Shown piece by piece: positions 31,316 through 40,592 of a stretch of 64,000 nt of DNA. The position numbers were made by a program, and so were the translations under genes. The notes below the pieces were generated by a model. It worked only from the letters and a program-made list of their open reading frames with translations. It was not told where the DNA came from and ran no database searches. The number at the start of each line of letters is the position of its first letter. Position 1 is the stretch's first letter. Source of the DNA: Deltaproteobacteria bacterium (GTDB lineage Bacteria > Desulfobacterota > Desulfobulbia > Desulfobulbales > Desulfurivibrionaceae); contig JAJZPC010000001.1 of assembly GCA_021811385.1 (NCBI GenBank), positions 1 through 64,000 of the forward strand. The letters run 5' to 3'.

Positions 31316-31936
31316 TCAAGAACGAAAGTACGTTTCGGAAACCACTCCTCTCTCCCGTAACATATCCACCACCTTTACGACACAGTCCAACAGTACTTCC
31401 TTGTCGGTTTCAAGGCGGAGAGCAGGACGTTCCGGCGCTTCGTATGGAGAAGAAATACCGGTATAATCCTTGATCAGTCCGGTCCTAGCCTTCTTATATA
31501 GCCCCTTGACATCCCGCTGTTCACAAATTTCCAAAGAACAGTCACAATGTATTTCCGTAAAGTTATCAGCCCCGACAATGGCCCTGACCTTCTGTCGGTC
31601 ATCACGCATGGGGGAGATAAAGGCGCATAAGGCTATGACTCCGGCATCAAGAAAAAGCCTGACCATTTCGGCAATCCGGCGGATGTTCTCGCTCCGGTCT
31701 TCGATGCTGAATCCCAATTCGGAACACAACCCGTGGCGGACATTGTCGCCGTCGAAAACAAAGGTTCGGCACCCCACGCCATGGAGTTGCTCTTCCACGG
31801 CATGGGCAAGTGTGGACTTGCCGGAACCAGAAAACCCCGTAAACCAGACTGCATGGGCACGATGCCCATTCAGCAGTTCGCGTCTTTCTCGAGTAACTGT
31901 GACATGATGCCAGACAACGTTGTTCCTTGTATCCAT
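31316..31936 (-). CDS. cysC: adenylylsulfate (APS) kinase
   Basis: HAVWFTGFSGSGKSTLAHAVEEQL Walker A, VFDGDNVRHGLCSELGFS, ISPMRDDRQKVR. Confidence 0.9.
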   Translation of the reverse strand: MDTRNNVVWHHVTVTRERRELLNGHRAHAVWFTGFSGSGKSTLAHAVEEQLHGVGCRTFVFDGDNVRHGLCSELGFSIEDRSENIRRIAEMVRLFLDAGVIALCAFISPMRDDRQKVRAIVGADNFTEIHCDCSLEICEQRDVKGLYKKARTGLIKDYTGISSPYEAPERPALRLETDKEVLLDCVVKVVDMLRERGVVSETYFRS

Positions 31937-31976
31937 AAAAAGCACCCGTGACCCTAACAAGAAAATGGTTTCCGGA

Positions 31977-31988
31977 CATGCTACCGCC
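31977..31988 (-). promoter_or_regulatory. ops-like element (RfaH recruitment site)
   Basis: Minus strand GGCGGTAGCATG, 11/12 to the E. coli ops GGCGGTAGCGTG; lies between an RfaH-like gene and the first downstream cluster gene. Confidence 0.7.
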
Positions 31989-32020
31989 CTTCGGGTGAAC
32001 GCCTATTCAACCGTTGCCCC

Positions 32021-32050
32021 GGTATACATGACATTTTCAGCCAGTGTCAA
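32021..32050 (-). promoter_or_regulatory. putative sigma70-type promoter upstream of the ops-like element
   Basis: TTGACA (32050-32045) - 18 nt - TATACC (32026-32021) on the minus strand. Confidence 0.45.
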
Positions 32051-32095
32051 ACAAAAACGGGGGTTGATCAAAAATGATAGAATAGCCTAAACGCC

Positions 32096-32614
32096 TTATT
32101 GCCGTTGCACCCTATCAAGAGAAAGCGTGGCCTTTACCTGGCGATTGAGAAAACTCAAAAGCACCACCACATTCTCCTCGCCGGAGAATGAGTAAAACAA
32201 CCCCTGGGCAGAGGTATCATCAAGCTGCACCGCGACAGCCACGCCCGGAGTCAGTCCCTTTTTCTGTAGGTCCACCAAGGGCACAGCCCCACCCGCATCT
32301 TCTTTGGCCTGCAGATCGTCGATAATCCAGTCCGGCACCGGGACATACTGGTCGCCGAAGCATATCGGTCCGAGGGCGCCACGGGTGGAGGAGATCGCCA
32401 CCCAGTTCCGTTCGGCTGGCGCGAGATGCAAAAAGAGATAGCCGGGAAAAAAGGGCTTGAGTTTCTCCTCTGTCCGTCGGGCATGCCGGACAATGGTCCG
32501 CATCATGGGCAGATAGACCACATACCCCTGCCACTCGTAATGCAGTTTGGCAACCTGTTCCTGTTGGGGTTTGGTGCGGATGGCGAACCACTCTCGGGAT
32601 ACGCTCTGTTTCAT
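32096..32614 (-). CDS. RfaH-like transcription antiterminator (specialised NusG paralog)
   Basis: REWFAIRTKPQQEQVAKLHYEWQGYVVYLP...EEKLKPFFPGYLFLHLAPAERNWVAISSTRG NGN domain plus C-terminal KOW-like region; start placed at MKQSVSREW. Confidence 0.85.
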   Translation of the reverse strand: MKQSVSREWFAIRTKPQQEQVAKLHYEWQGYVVYLPMMRTIVRHARRTEEKLKPFFPGYLFLHLAPAERNWVAISSTRGALGPICFGDQYVPVPDWIIDDLQAKEDAGGAVPLVDLQKKGLTPGVAVAVQLDDTSAQGLFYSFSGEENVVVLLSFLNRQVKATLSLDRVQRQ

Positions 32615-32726
32615 GGAAAATGGATGAGAAAAATGGTCAAAAGACTGCCCAGCATCAGGCATAGCAGAGAATTTTGCATTTTCACCTTGCCTCAAACGGC
32701 CCAGCCGAATCTTTTCCCGGCAAAAC

Positions 32727-32818
32727 TGGAGGAGAGGGTGGGATTCGAACCCACGGACCTGGTCTCCCAGGTCAAGCGATTTCGAGTCGCTCCCGATCGG
32801 CCACTCTGGCACCTCTCC
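32727..32818 (-). tRNA. tRNA-Ser (anticodon CGA), CCA encoded
   Basis: GGAGAGGTGCCAGAGTGGCCGATCGGGAGCGACTCGAAATCGCTTGACC...GGTTCGAATCCCACCCTCTCCTCCA; anticodon loop CT-CGA-AA, long variable arm. Confidence 0.93.
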
Positions 32819-32858
32819 GTTTCACATACAGTGTTGCGACTGACGCCGCTGCTGCTTT

Positions 32859-33329
32859 TCACTTTGTGACTACCCCGTTCCTTCTTTCCCGGAAAAAATT
32901 CTTGAGCAGGGCAGCGCTCTCTGCCTCCAGCAGACCGCCTTCCACGTCCAGCAGGTGGTTGAGCCGTGTGTCCTGCCCGACCTGAAAAAGAGAGACCACC
33001 CCGCCGGCCTTGGGGTCGATTGCGCCATAGATCAGGCGGCTCACCCGGGCGTGCACCAAGGCACCAGCGCACATCACACAGGGCTCCAGAGTAACATAGA
33101 GGGTGGTGCCGGGCAAACGATAATTACCCTGCACCCTCCCCGCCTGCCGAAGCACCAGCATTTCCGCGTGTGCTCCTGGGTCGCACAACTCGATGGTGCG
33201 GTTGCCATTTCTGGCGATGATCCGCCCATCGCTGTCCACCAGCACCGCGCCGATGGGCACTTCACCCCGCTCCGCCGCTAGCCGCGCCTCGGTGAGGGCG
33301 ATCTCCATGTACTGCTCCGGGAAGCCCAT
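32859..33329 (-). CDS. tadA: tRNA-specific adenosine deaminase
   Basis: HAEMLVLRQAGR (HAE), TLEPCVMCAGALVHARVSRLIYGA (PCxxC). Confidence 0.9.
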   Translation of the reverse strand: MGFPEQYMEIALTEARLAAERGEVPIGAVLVDSDGRIIARNGNRTIELCDPGAHAEMLVLRQAGRVQGNYRLPGTTLYVTLEPCVMCAGALVHARVSRLIYGAIDPKAGGVVSLFQVGQDTRLNHLLDVEGGLLEAESAALLKNFFRERRNGVVTK

Positions 33330-33348
33330 GGCTAATGAATCCGGCACG

Positions 33349-34272
33349 CTACTCGCTTTCCGAAGTACGCTTGAGCCGGTTGGCCCGGTTGGCAGCCTCC
33401 CAGCCGGCCACACACCCCTCGCCCGCCGCCTTGGCCATCTGCCAGGGAGGCCCGGCGATGTCGCCCGCCGCGTAAATGCCGGGGATATTGGTTTCCTGCT
33501 TCTTGTTGGTTTCGATAAAAGAGAAGGTGTCCGTGTCGAGCATAACGCCGATGCTGGTGGCGAGCTCCATGGCGCCCTTGGCCCCGAGTTCGACAAAAAC
33601 TCCGTCCACCGCAAGGGTCTCGCCGTTGTCCAGGACAAGACCGTTCACCGCTTTTTCGCCGACAATCTCCTTGGGCCAGGCGCCCTTGTGCACCACCACG
33701 GAGCTGGCGCCCAGCTTTTCGCCAAGCTCCTTGGTGACCGTCATATCCTTGCTTACCAAATGGACCTCGGAGGCATATTTGGTAAGGGTCAGGGCTCCGT
33801 CCACCGCAGCGGATTCGTTGCCCACCACCGCCACCTTGGCGTTGCGATAGAAATTGGCGTCGCAATCCACACAGTAGCTGACCCCACGGCCCAGCAACTC
33901 CTTCTCGCCCGGCACCCTTAGCTTTTTGCGCGAGGTGCCGGTGGCGAGGATCAGGGTGCGGGCCGTGACCTGCCGCCCGCTTTCCACATTGACCGTGAAC
34001 AGTTCGCCGTCCTGGCCAAGATGCAGAACATCCTCCGGCCATACCTCCGCACCGAAACGGGTGACCTGGCCCAGGGCGGTCCGCAACAACTCCGCCCCCC
34101 CGGTAACACCGTCGACACAAAGATAATTTTCAACATGGGCCGAGTAAATACTGCTGTTTTCCACCCGACCCAGAACAAGCACCGAAGCCTTTTTCCGGAC
34201 TGCATGCACGGCAGCCTGCAACCCTGCCGGGCCGGCGCCGATAATCACCACGTCTGTTACCTGCTCAACCAT
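33349..34272 (-). CDS. thioredoxin reductase-like FAD/NAD(P)-dependent oxidoreductase
   Basis: DVVIIGAGPAGLQAAVHA, ATGTSRKKLRVPGE, VSYCVDCDANFYR redox CxxC, GIYAAGDIAG. Confidence 0.85.
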   Translation of the reverse strand: MVEQVTDVVIIGAGPAGLQAAVHAVRKKASVLVLGRVENSSIYSAHVENYLCVDGVTGGAELLRTALGQVTRFGAEVWPEDVLHLGQDGELFTVNVESGRQVTARTLILATGTSRKKLRVPGEKELLGRGVSYCVDCDANFYRNAKVAVVGNESAAVDGALTLTKYASEVHLVSKDMTVTKELGEKLGASSVVVHKGAWPKEIVGEKAVNGLVLDNGETLAVDGVFVELGAKGAMELATSIGVMLDTDTFSFIETNKKQETNIPGIYAAGDIAGPPWQMAKAAGEGCVAGWEAANRANRLKRTSESE

Positions 34273-34342
34273 TTCAGGCCTCCCCTTCTCTCACAGGATA
34301 AAATAAGCAAGCGCGTACGGCGGCTGGAGCAGACATTGCCGA

Positions 34343-35461
34343 TCACCGTTCTGTACAGATGGAAACGGAGTAACCGTTTGCCTTTAGCAAGGCATTACGC
34401 CGGGCTTCTTGAAGATCATGCGCTACCATTTCGGAGCACATCTCCTGCACCGTAATTTCCGGCACCCACCCGAGCTTTTCCTTCGCCTTGCGTGGATCGC
34501 CCAACAGGGTTTCTACCTCAGCCGGCCGGAAGTAGCGCGGATCAACGCGGACAATGATGTCCCCAACCTTGAGCGCCGGGGCCTTGTCGCCGGCAATGGC
34601 TTTCACCACGGCATACTCCTCCAAGCCATTGCCGACAAACTCAAGGGTAAGACCCAGTTCGGCCGCCGACCAGATAACAAACTGACGCACACTGTATTGC
34701 ACGCCGGTGGCAATCACAAAATCTTCGGGCTGTTCCTGCTGCAACATCAGCCACTGCATCATGACATAGTCCTTGGCATGCCCCCAATCCCGCAGAGCGT
34801 CCATATTCCCCAGATAAAGACATTGCTCCAGCCCATGCGCCATGTTGGCCAGACCACGGGTGATTTTCCGAGTCACAAAGGTTTCTCCGCGACGTGGAGA
34901 TTCGTGGTTGAAGAGAATACCGTTGCAGGCGTAGATCCCATAGGCTTCGCGGTAGTTCACTGTAATCCAATAAGCGTAGAGTTTTGCCGCCGCATAAGGG
35001 CTACGCGGGTAAAAGGGTGTGGTTTCCTTCTGCGGGGTTTCCTGCACCAGGCCGTAAAGCTCGGAGGTCGAGGCTTGATAGAAACGGGTTTTCTTTTCCA
35101 AGCCGAGGAGTCGAATGGATTCCAGCAACCTCAAGGTGCCCATGGCAACCACGTCAGCCGTGTATTCCGGGGCTTCAAAGCTGACCGCCACATGCGATTG
35201 CGCCGCCAGGTTGTATACCTCGTCGGGCTGGACTTCCTGCAGGATGCGGGTCAGGTTGGAGGAATCCGTCACATCGCCGTAATGAAGCCTAAAATTGGCA
35301 TCTTGCACATGTGGATCTTGATAAATGTGATCCACTCGCTGGGTGTTGAACGATGAGGCGCGACGTTTGATGCCGTGGACCTCGTAACCCTTCTCAAGGA
35401 GAAATTCAGCAAGGTAGGAGCCGTCTTGTCCGGTGATGCCAGTAATCAGTGCTTTTCTCAT
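34343..35461 (-). CDS. gmd: GDP-mannose 4,6-dehydratase
   Basis: [84 protein letters not shown]. Confidence 0.95.
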   Translation of the reverse strand: MRKALITGITGQDGSYLAEFLLEKGYEVHGIKRRASSFNTQRVDHIYQDPHVQDANFRLHYGDVTDSSNLTRILQEVQPDEVYNLAAQSHVAVSFEAPEYTADVVAMGTLRLLESIRLLGLEKKTRFYQASTSELYGLVQETPQKETTPFYPRSPYAAAKLYAYWITVNYREAYGIYACNGILFNHESPRRGETFVTRKITRGLANMAHGLEQCLYLGNMDALRDWGHAKDYVMMQWLMLQQEQPEDFVIATGVQYSVRQFVIWSAAELGLTLEFVGNGLEEYAVVKAIAGDKAPALKVGDIIVRVDPRYFRPAEVETLLGDPRKAKEKLGWVPEITVQEMCSEMVAHDLQEARRNALLKANGYSVSICTER

Positions 35462-35668
35462 TTAATCACCACGTCTGTTATCTGTTCAATCATTTCCGGT
35501 CTCCCTTTCTTTAAAAATCTTCGAAATGCAGTGCACATTATATAGCGATTTTTTCAAGGGAAGGCCACCCATTTTCCACAGGAAAATACGGCGTGGACAG
35601 GAAATCCGAATCTGTGTAAGATTTAACAATTCGTCTCGATTTTACTCTTTTTGAACGGCTTCTGAAAA

Positions 35669-38600
35669 ATGCGCTATATCGCTGACCTGCACATCCATTC
35701 CCCCTTCTCCCGCGCAACCAGCAAGGCCGGCAACCTGCAAGGGCTGGCCGCCTGGGCTCACGTCAAGGGCATCCATCTGCTCGGCACCGGCGACTTCACC
35801 CATCCCGGCTGGTTCAGTCAGCTCAAGGAACAGCTTGCCCCTGCCGAACCGGGATTCTTCAAGCTCAAGAACGAAGCAATCCCCCCCGCCTTGCCGCAGG
35901 CAACACCGGCTGCGCTTCCCATTCGTTTTCTGCTCACCGCCGAGATCAGCTCCATCTACAAACGTCACGGCGCGGTGCGCAAGGTGCACAACCTGCTCTA
36001 CGTGCCCGATTTCGCCTCGGCGGAACGGATCAACTCCGTCCTGGCCGGCATCGGCAACATCGAATCCGACGGCCGCCCCATCCTGGGCCTTGACTCCCGC
36101 GATCTGCTCGAAATCCTGCTCGAAAAGGCGCCCGAGGGTTTTCTGGTCCCAGCCCACATCTGGACGCCGTGGTTTTCCCTGTTCGGTTCACGCTCCGGTT
36201 TTAACACCATCGAGGAATGCTACGGCGATCTCAGCGCCCATGTCTTTGCCCTGGAAACCGGTCTCTCCTCGGACCCGGACATGAACCGGCTCATCCCTGC
36301 CCTGGACCGCTTCGCCCTGATCTCCAATTCCGATTGCCATTCTCCCGGCAAGTTGGGCCGGGAAGCCAACATCTTCAACACCGGCTTCAGCTTTGTCGGT
36401 TTGCGCGAGGCCCTGAAAAATCCCCTGAGCGGCACCTTTGCCGGGACGATCGAATTCTATCCGGAAGAAGGAAAATACCATTGCGACGGCCACCGGAACT
36501 GCCGGGTTTGCCTTGAGCCTGCCGAAACCAGAAAGATCGGGGCGATCTGCCCGGTCTGCGGCAAGCCCCTCACCGTGGGGGTGCTGCACCGGGTCATGGA
36601 GCTGGCCGAGCGGACAGAGCCGCACTACCCGCCGGGCTCACCTGCGGTGCACAGCCTTATCCCGCTGCCCGAGGTATTGGGTGAGATTCTCGGCGCCGGC
36701 CCGGCCACCAAGGGGGTAATGGCCCTGTACGCCAAGGTCATCGACCGTTTCGGTTCGGAGTTCACCCTGCTGCTCGACACGCCCATCGAAGAAATAAACC
36801 AAATGTCCCCGGTGCTGGGCGAGGCGGTGGCCCGCATCCGCACGGGCCGGGTCATCCGTACCCCCGGCTACGATGGGGAATTTGGGGTGATCCGGGTCTT
36901 CGGGGACGGAGAGCGGGAGGAGCTGGCCGGACAGATCAGTCTGTTTGCCGGAAAAAAGACCGCCCCGCCCGCGACAAAACAGGGCCGCGGCCCGCTCCCC
37001 CTTGAAAAGAAACCCGCTTTGCCGGACGATAAGCCCCGGCCCCCACGAAAGCCCAACCCGGAGCAACTGGCCGCCATCACCAGCAGAGCCGAGACCATTT
37101 TGGTGGCTGCCGGCCCCGGCACCGGCAAAACTTTTACTTTGGTGGCCAGAATCGAACATCTGCTGACCGCGGAAAACGCCCGGCCGGAAGGAATGGTGGC
37201 CATCACCTTCACCAACCGGGCAGCCCGGGAGATGCAAGAGCGTCTGAACCGGGATCTCGGCGGCGAGGCTGCCCGGGCCATCTTCGTGGGCACCTTCCAC
37301 GCCTATTGCCTGGCCCTGTTGCGCAAGGAAAACCCCGACCTCACGGTCATCGGCGAGGACGAGCGCGACCTGTATCTGCGCAAGGTTTTCCCGGATGTAT
37401 CCCGGGCCGAACACCATATCCTCAAAAAACAACTGGCCGGCTACGTTGATCAGCTCAACCGGGGGACATTGCCGGCCGAAGCCGCGCTGCCGGACCTTCT
37501 TGACCGCTATCTTGCCTCGCTTACGCCGAACAAAGCCATTGACCTTGACCTGGTCATCCCCCGATGCGTGGAACGCCTGAGTTGCGAGCCCGCCTTTGGA
37601 GGACAGGTCTCCGGCCAAGTGGCCCATCTCTTTGTCGACGAATTCCAGGACCTCAACCATCCCCAGTACCAGTTGGTTCTGTTACTCGGCAGGCAGGCGC
37701 GGGTATTTGCCATCGGCGATCCCAACCAGGCGATTTACGGCTTTCGCGGCAGCGATCTCACCCTGTTCCAGCAATTCCGGGAAAGACCGGGCGTCACCAC
37801 CCTGCCCCTGATCCGCAACTACCGTTCAGCCCCGGCCATTATCGATGGCGCGGCAGCCCTCATTCGCCGGAACCGGCAGAGCGGCGACACCCAGCTTGTT
37901 CCCGAAAGCACCAGCTCGGCGTCCATCGAATGGCATCAAGCGCCAAGCGCCCAGGCCGAGGCGGAGTTTATCGTGCACCGCATCGAAGAAGGGGTGGGCG
38001 GCCTCAGCAGCCTTTCCCGGCAAACGGGCCGAGGCGGCGGCCATGCCCCGGCCCGGAGCTTTGCCGATTTCGCCGTGCTCTACCGGCTCAGCCAGATGGC
38101 GGAGCCCATTGCCGAAGCCTTGCACCGCAAGGGCATCCCCTTCCAGCTTGTCGGCGCCACTCCTTTTTACCTCAAGCCCGCCCTGAAACCCGCCTACCAT
38201 CTCCTGTTGGCCAGCGCGCCGGATGCGGGCCTGATCGAGCATCTTCTGCTGATCGCAGATCTTCCCGGGGTCGGAGAGGCAACCATTGCCCTTATCGAGA
38301 AGGAACTCCCCTTGCGCTGCCCTGATTTTTACGAGGGAGCGCTCGCCCTTTCCCTGCCAGCCGGCGCGGCAACAAGCCTCCGGCAGCTAGGCGAAATTAT
38401 CGGAAAATTCCGCCGGGCGGCGGAGCATGGCCTTGCCCACCCCCTGGCCGAAGCCATGCCCGCATTGGGCATCGATCCCCCGGAAGCGGAGGCCAAACGG
38501 TTGCTCGAGCTGGCCAACGCCTTTGGCAACGATCTCCAGGCCTTTTGCGCACATCTCCGGCAAAATGCCCAGGCCACCGCCTACGATGAACGGGCCGAGG

Positions 38601-38929
38601 CCGTGGCCCTCATGACCATGCATGGCGCCAAGGGGCTGGAGTTTCCGGTGGTCTTTCTGGCCGGGATGGAAGAGGAGATCCTCCCCTGCACCATTGCCAA
38701 TCTGCACTCCAACGTGGAAGAAGAACGCCGCCTCCTCTATGTGGCCATGACCAGGGCGCAGGAGAGCCTGATTCTAAGCGGTGCCGCAAGCCGCACCGTC
38801 TTCAACCGTACAACCGGCCACCGCCCCTCCCGCTTTATCCAGGAAATCCCGGCATCCCTGCTGAGCGAGGTTGAACACTCCCTGGCCAAGCGGCGGAATG
38901 CCGGCGGGAGACAACTGCAACTTTTTTAG
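35669..38929 (+). CDS. EndoQ-like PHP-domain endonuclease fused to UvrD/Rep-type SF1A helicase
   Basis: N-term YIADLHIHSPFSRATSK, GTGDFTHP, SNSDCHSPGKLG and Cys cluster CRVCLEPAETRKIGAICPVCG; C-term VAAGPGTGKTFTLVARI, LFVDEFQDLNHPQ, AIGDPNQAIYGFRGSD, RNYRSAPAI, TMHGAKGLEFPVVFLAG, EERRLLYVAMTRAQESL. Confidence 0.85.
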   Translation: MRYIADLHIHSPFSRATSKAGNLQGLAAWAHVKGIHLLGTGDFTHPGWFSQLKEQLAPAEPGFFKLKNEAIPPALPQATPAALPIRFLLTAEISSIYKRHGAVRKVHNLLYVPDFASAERINSVLAGIGNIESDGRPILGLDSRDLLEILLEKAPEGFLVPAHIWTPWFSLFGSRSGFNTIEECYGDLSAHVFALETGLSSDPDMNRLIPALDRFALISNSDCHSPGKLGREANIFNTGFSFVGLREALKNPLSGTFAGTIEFYPEEGKYHCDGHRNCRVCLEPAETRKIGAICPVCGKPLTVGVLHRVMELAERTEPHYPPGSPAVHSLIPLPEVLGEILGAGPATKGVMALYAKVIDRFGSEFTLLLDTPIEEINQMSPVLGEAVARIRTGRVIRTPGYDGEFGVIRVFGDGEREELAGQISLFAGKKTAPPATKQGRGPLPLEKKPALPDDKPRPPRKPNPEQLAAITSRAETILVAAGPGTGKTFTLVARIEHLLTAENARPEGMVAITFTNRAAREMQERLNRDLGGEAARAIFVGTFHAYCLALLRKENPDLTVIGEDERDLYLRKVFPDVSRAEHHILKKQLAGYVDQLNRGTLPAEAALPDLLDRYLASLTPNKAIDLDLVIPRCVERLSCEPAFGGQVSGQVAHLFVDEFQDLNHPQYQLVLLLGRQARVFAIGDPNQAIYGFRGSDLTLFQQFRERPGVTTLPLIRNYRSAPAIIDGAAALIRRNRQSGDTQLVPESTSSASIEWHQAPSAQAEAEFIVHRIEEGVGGLSSLSRQTGRGGGHAPARSFADFAVLYRLSQMAEPIAEALHRKGIPFQLVGATPFYLKPALKPAYHLLLASAPDAGLIEHLLLIADLPGVGEATIALIEKELPLRCPDFYEGALALSLPAGAATSLRQLGEIIGKFRRAAEHGLAHPLAEAMPALGIDPPEAEAKRLLELANAFGNDLQAFCAHLRQNAQATAYDERAEAVALMTMHGAKGLEFPVVFLAGMEEEILPCTIANLHSNVEEERRLLYVAMTRAQESLILSGAASRTVFNRTTGHRPSRFIQEIPASLLSEVEHSLAKRRNAGGRQLQLF

Positions 38930-38996
38930 GGGAGTGGTTGCGCACTCTGTTTTTTCGCTCCATCTTGGCAAAACCCTTATCACAAACCGGAGTCCC

Positions 38997-39515
38997 ATGA
39001 AAAATCAGGACAGACCCGCGCCCAGGACCATCCGGATCGGCGCGGCAAACATCGGCCTGATCGGCCTTGATCAGGCCCTGAGCACGGCGCTGACCGGGCA
39101 GATGCCGGAAGAGAAGGCGGTGGATTTCCTTTTCGGCGCCATTGCCAAGGAAAACTACGTCCCGGCGACGGCGGAACCGGCCTACCGCGAGGCATTACGA
39201 GCCGAATATCGACGCCGCCAGGGGATACAGACCGTTGCGCCGGAAATCCTCACCATCCGGGTGCTAGGCTCCGGCTGCGTGACCTGCAACACCCTCAGCG
39301 CCATGCTCTATGAATCCCTGCAGAAATTCGGCCTGGCCGCCGACATGGAATCGGTGCATGATCTGGATGAGATCTGGCGCTTCGGGGTCACCAAAACCCC
39401 GGCCCTGATCATCAACAGCACGGTGAAATGCGCCGGGCGCATGCCATCCCCGGCGGAGGTCGAGGCATGGGTTAGGGAAGAGAGTGAAAAACTGAGAATG
39501 AAGATTGCAGGATAA
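38997..39515 (+). CDS. thioredoxin-fold protein (redox-active disulfide protein-like)
   Basis: LTIRVLGSGCVTCNTLSAML CxxC, FGVTKTPALIINSTVKCAGRMPS. Confidence 0.7.
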   Translation: MKNQDRPAPRTIRIGAANIGLIGLDQALSTALTGQMPEEKAVDFLFGAIAKENYVPATAEPAYREALRAEYRRRQGIQTVAPEILTIRVLGSGCVTCNTLSAMLYESLQKFGLAADMESVHDLDEIWRFGVTKTPALIINSTVKCAGRMPSPAEVEAWVREESEKLRMKIAG

Positions 39516-39564
39516 AACATTTTTCCCGAGATACCCTTCCCGGCACCCATCCATCGAGGCCACC

Positions 39565-39951
39565 ATGAACCTTTCCCAAAGAATGGCATCCGCTGAAACC
39601 CGGATCACCAAGGCGGTTTTCCCCAACACCACCAACCACTACGCAACCCTGTTCGGCGGCACCGCCCTGCAGTGGATGGACGAAGCGGCCTTTATCACCG
39701 CAACCCGCTTTTCCCGGCAAAAAACCGTCACGGTCTGTTCGGATCGCATCGATTTCAAGACCCCGATCCCGGCGGGAACCTTTGTCGAACTGGTCGGCCA
39801 GGTGGTCAAGGTCGGCAACACCAGCATCCAGGTCCGGGTAACCGTGTACCTCGAACAGATGTACGACGAGAGCAGGGAAAAGGCCATCGAGGGACTTTTC
39901 ACCTTTGTCGCGGTTGACGATGCCATGCGCCCGATTCCGGTGAAGAAATAA
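39565..39951 (+). CDS. acyl-CoA thioesterase (hotdog fold)
   Basis: FPNTTNHYATLFGGTALQWMDEAAFITATRFS. Confidence 0.85.
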   Translation: MNLSQRMASAETRITKAVFPNTTNHYATLFGGTALQWMDEAAFITATRFSRQKTVTVCSDRIDFKTPIPAGTFVELVGQVVKVGNTSIQVRVTVYLEQMYDESREKAIEGLFTFVAVDDAMRPIPVKK

Positions 39952-40104
39952 TGCCCGCCTTGCCCGGCCGAAACAGATCGTAAAAATTTCCGCCACGACC
40001 ACTTTATTTTTTGATTCACCCCGGAGAATCTGTATACTATGAAATAAGAGCTTCGATCCGGTTGTTGCCCCTACGGCAATCATCACACGATGCAGAGGTC
40101 AGCC

Positions 40105-40443
40105 ATGCCCCTCTCCAATTTCCCCCAGGCGGAAATGCGTTTTGAACTCCAGGTGTACCAGCGCCCCAGCGACGAAAAACGGCTGCGCGACACCCACATC
40201 GCTTTTTCCGGCGCCCCTCAAAAACATCCGAACAACCCGCAGAAGATCTGCCTGGTTGTCGATCCCTACAGCGAAAACACCTTTTATTACGAATTCAACA
40301 CCCAGGATATCTCCTATGTTGAAGAACTGGCCAACATCGTCACCATGGACGGCGAGGTGGTTCCCATGGCCAAAATCTGGGTGAAAAAGAAAAGCATCGC
40401 CATACGCAGCACCCCTTTTGTGGTGGAAAGCACCAGGCGGTGA
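40105..40443 (+). CDS. hypothetical protein
   Basis: Open reading frame between annotated neighbours on the same strand; no recognised family. Confidence 0.6.
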   Translation: MPLSNFPQAEMRFELQVYQRPSDEKRLRDTHIAFSGAPQKHPNNPQKICLVVDPYSENTFYYEFNTQDISYVEELANIVTMDGEVVPMAKIWVKKKSIAIRSTPFVVESTRR

Positions 40444-40592
40444 GGCATAAGCCGGACATGGTTGCCTTACCCCGTAATCCGTTACCAAGAGCTGCCACCC
40501 GGATTCCCGCCCCTGGCGCGGACCATGGTTTTCCCTGAGAACCGGAACCACCCCGAACTGGTTCAACATCTTTTTCCAGAGGAGGCTCGGCC

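Noticed and set aside
32615-32812. N-terminal extension of the RfaH-like ORF
   Set aside because: The extension overlaps tRNA-Ser and lacks NusG similarity; start placed at MKQSVSREW.
33330-33638. N-terminal extension of TadA
   Set aside because: Overlaps the TrxB-like gene in another frame; TadA similarity begins at MGFPEQYMEIALTEA.
36638-37660. 340-aa minus-strand ORF
   Set aside because: Antisense to the EndoQ-UvrD fusion; no recognisable domain.
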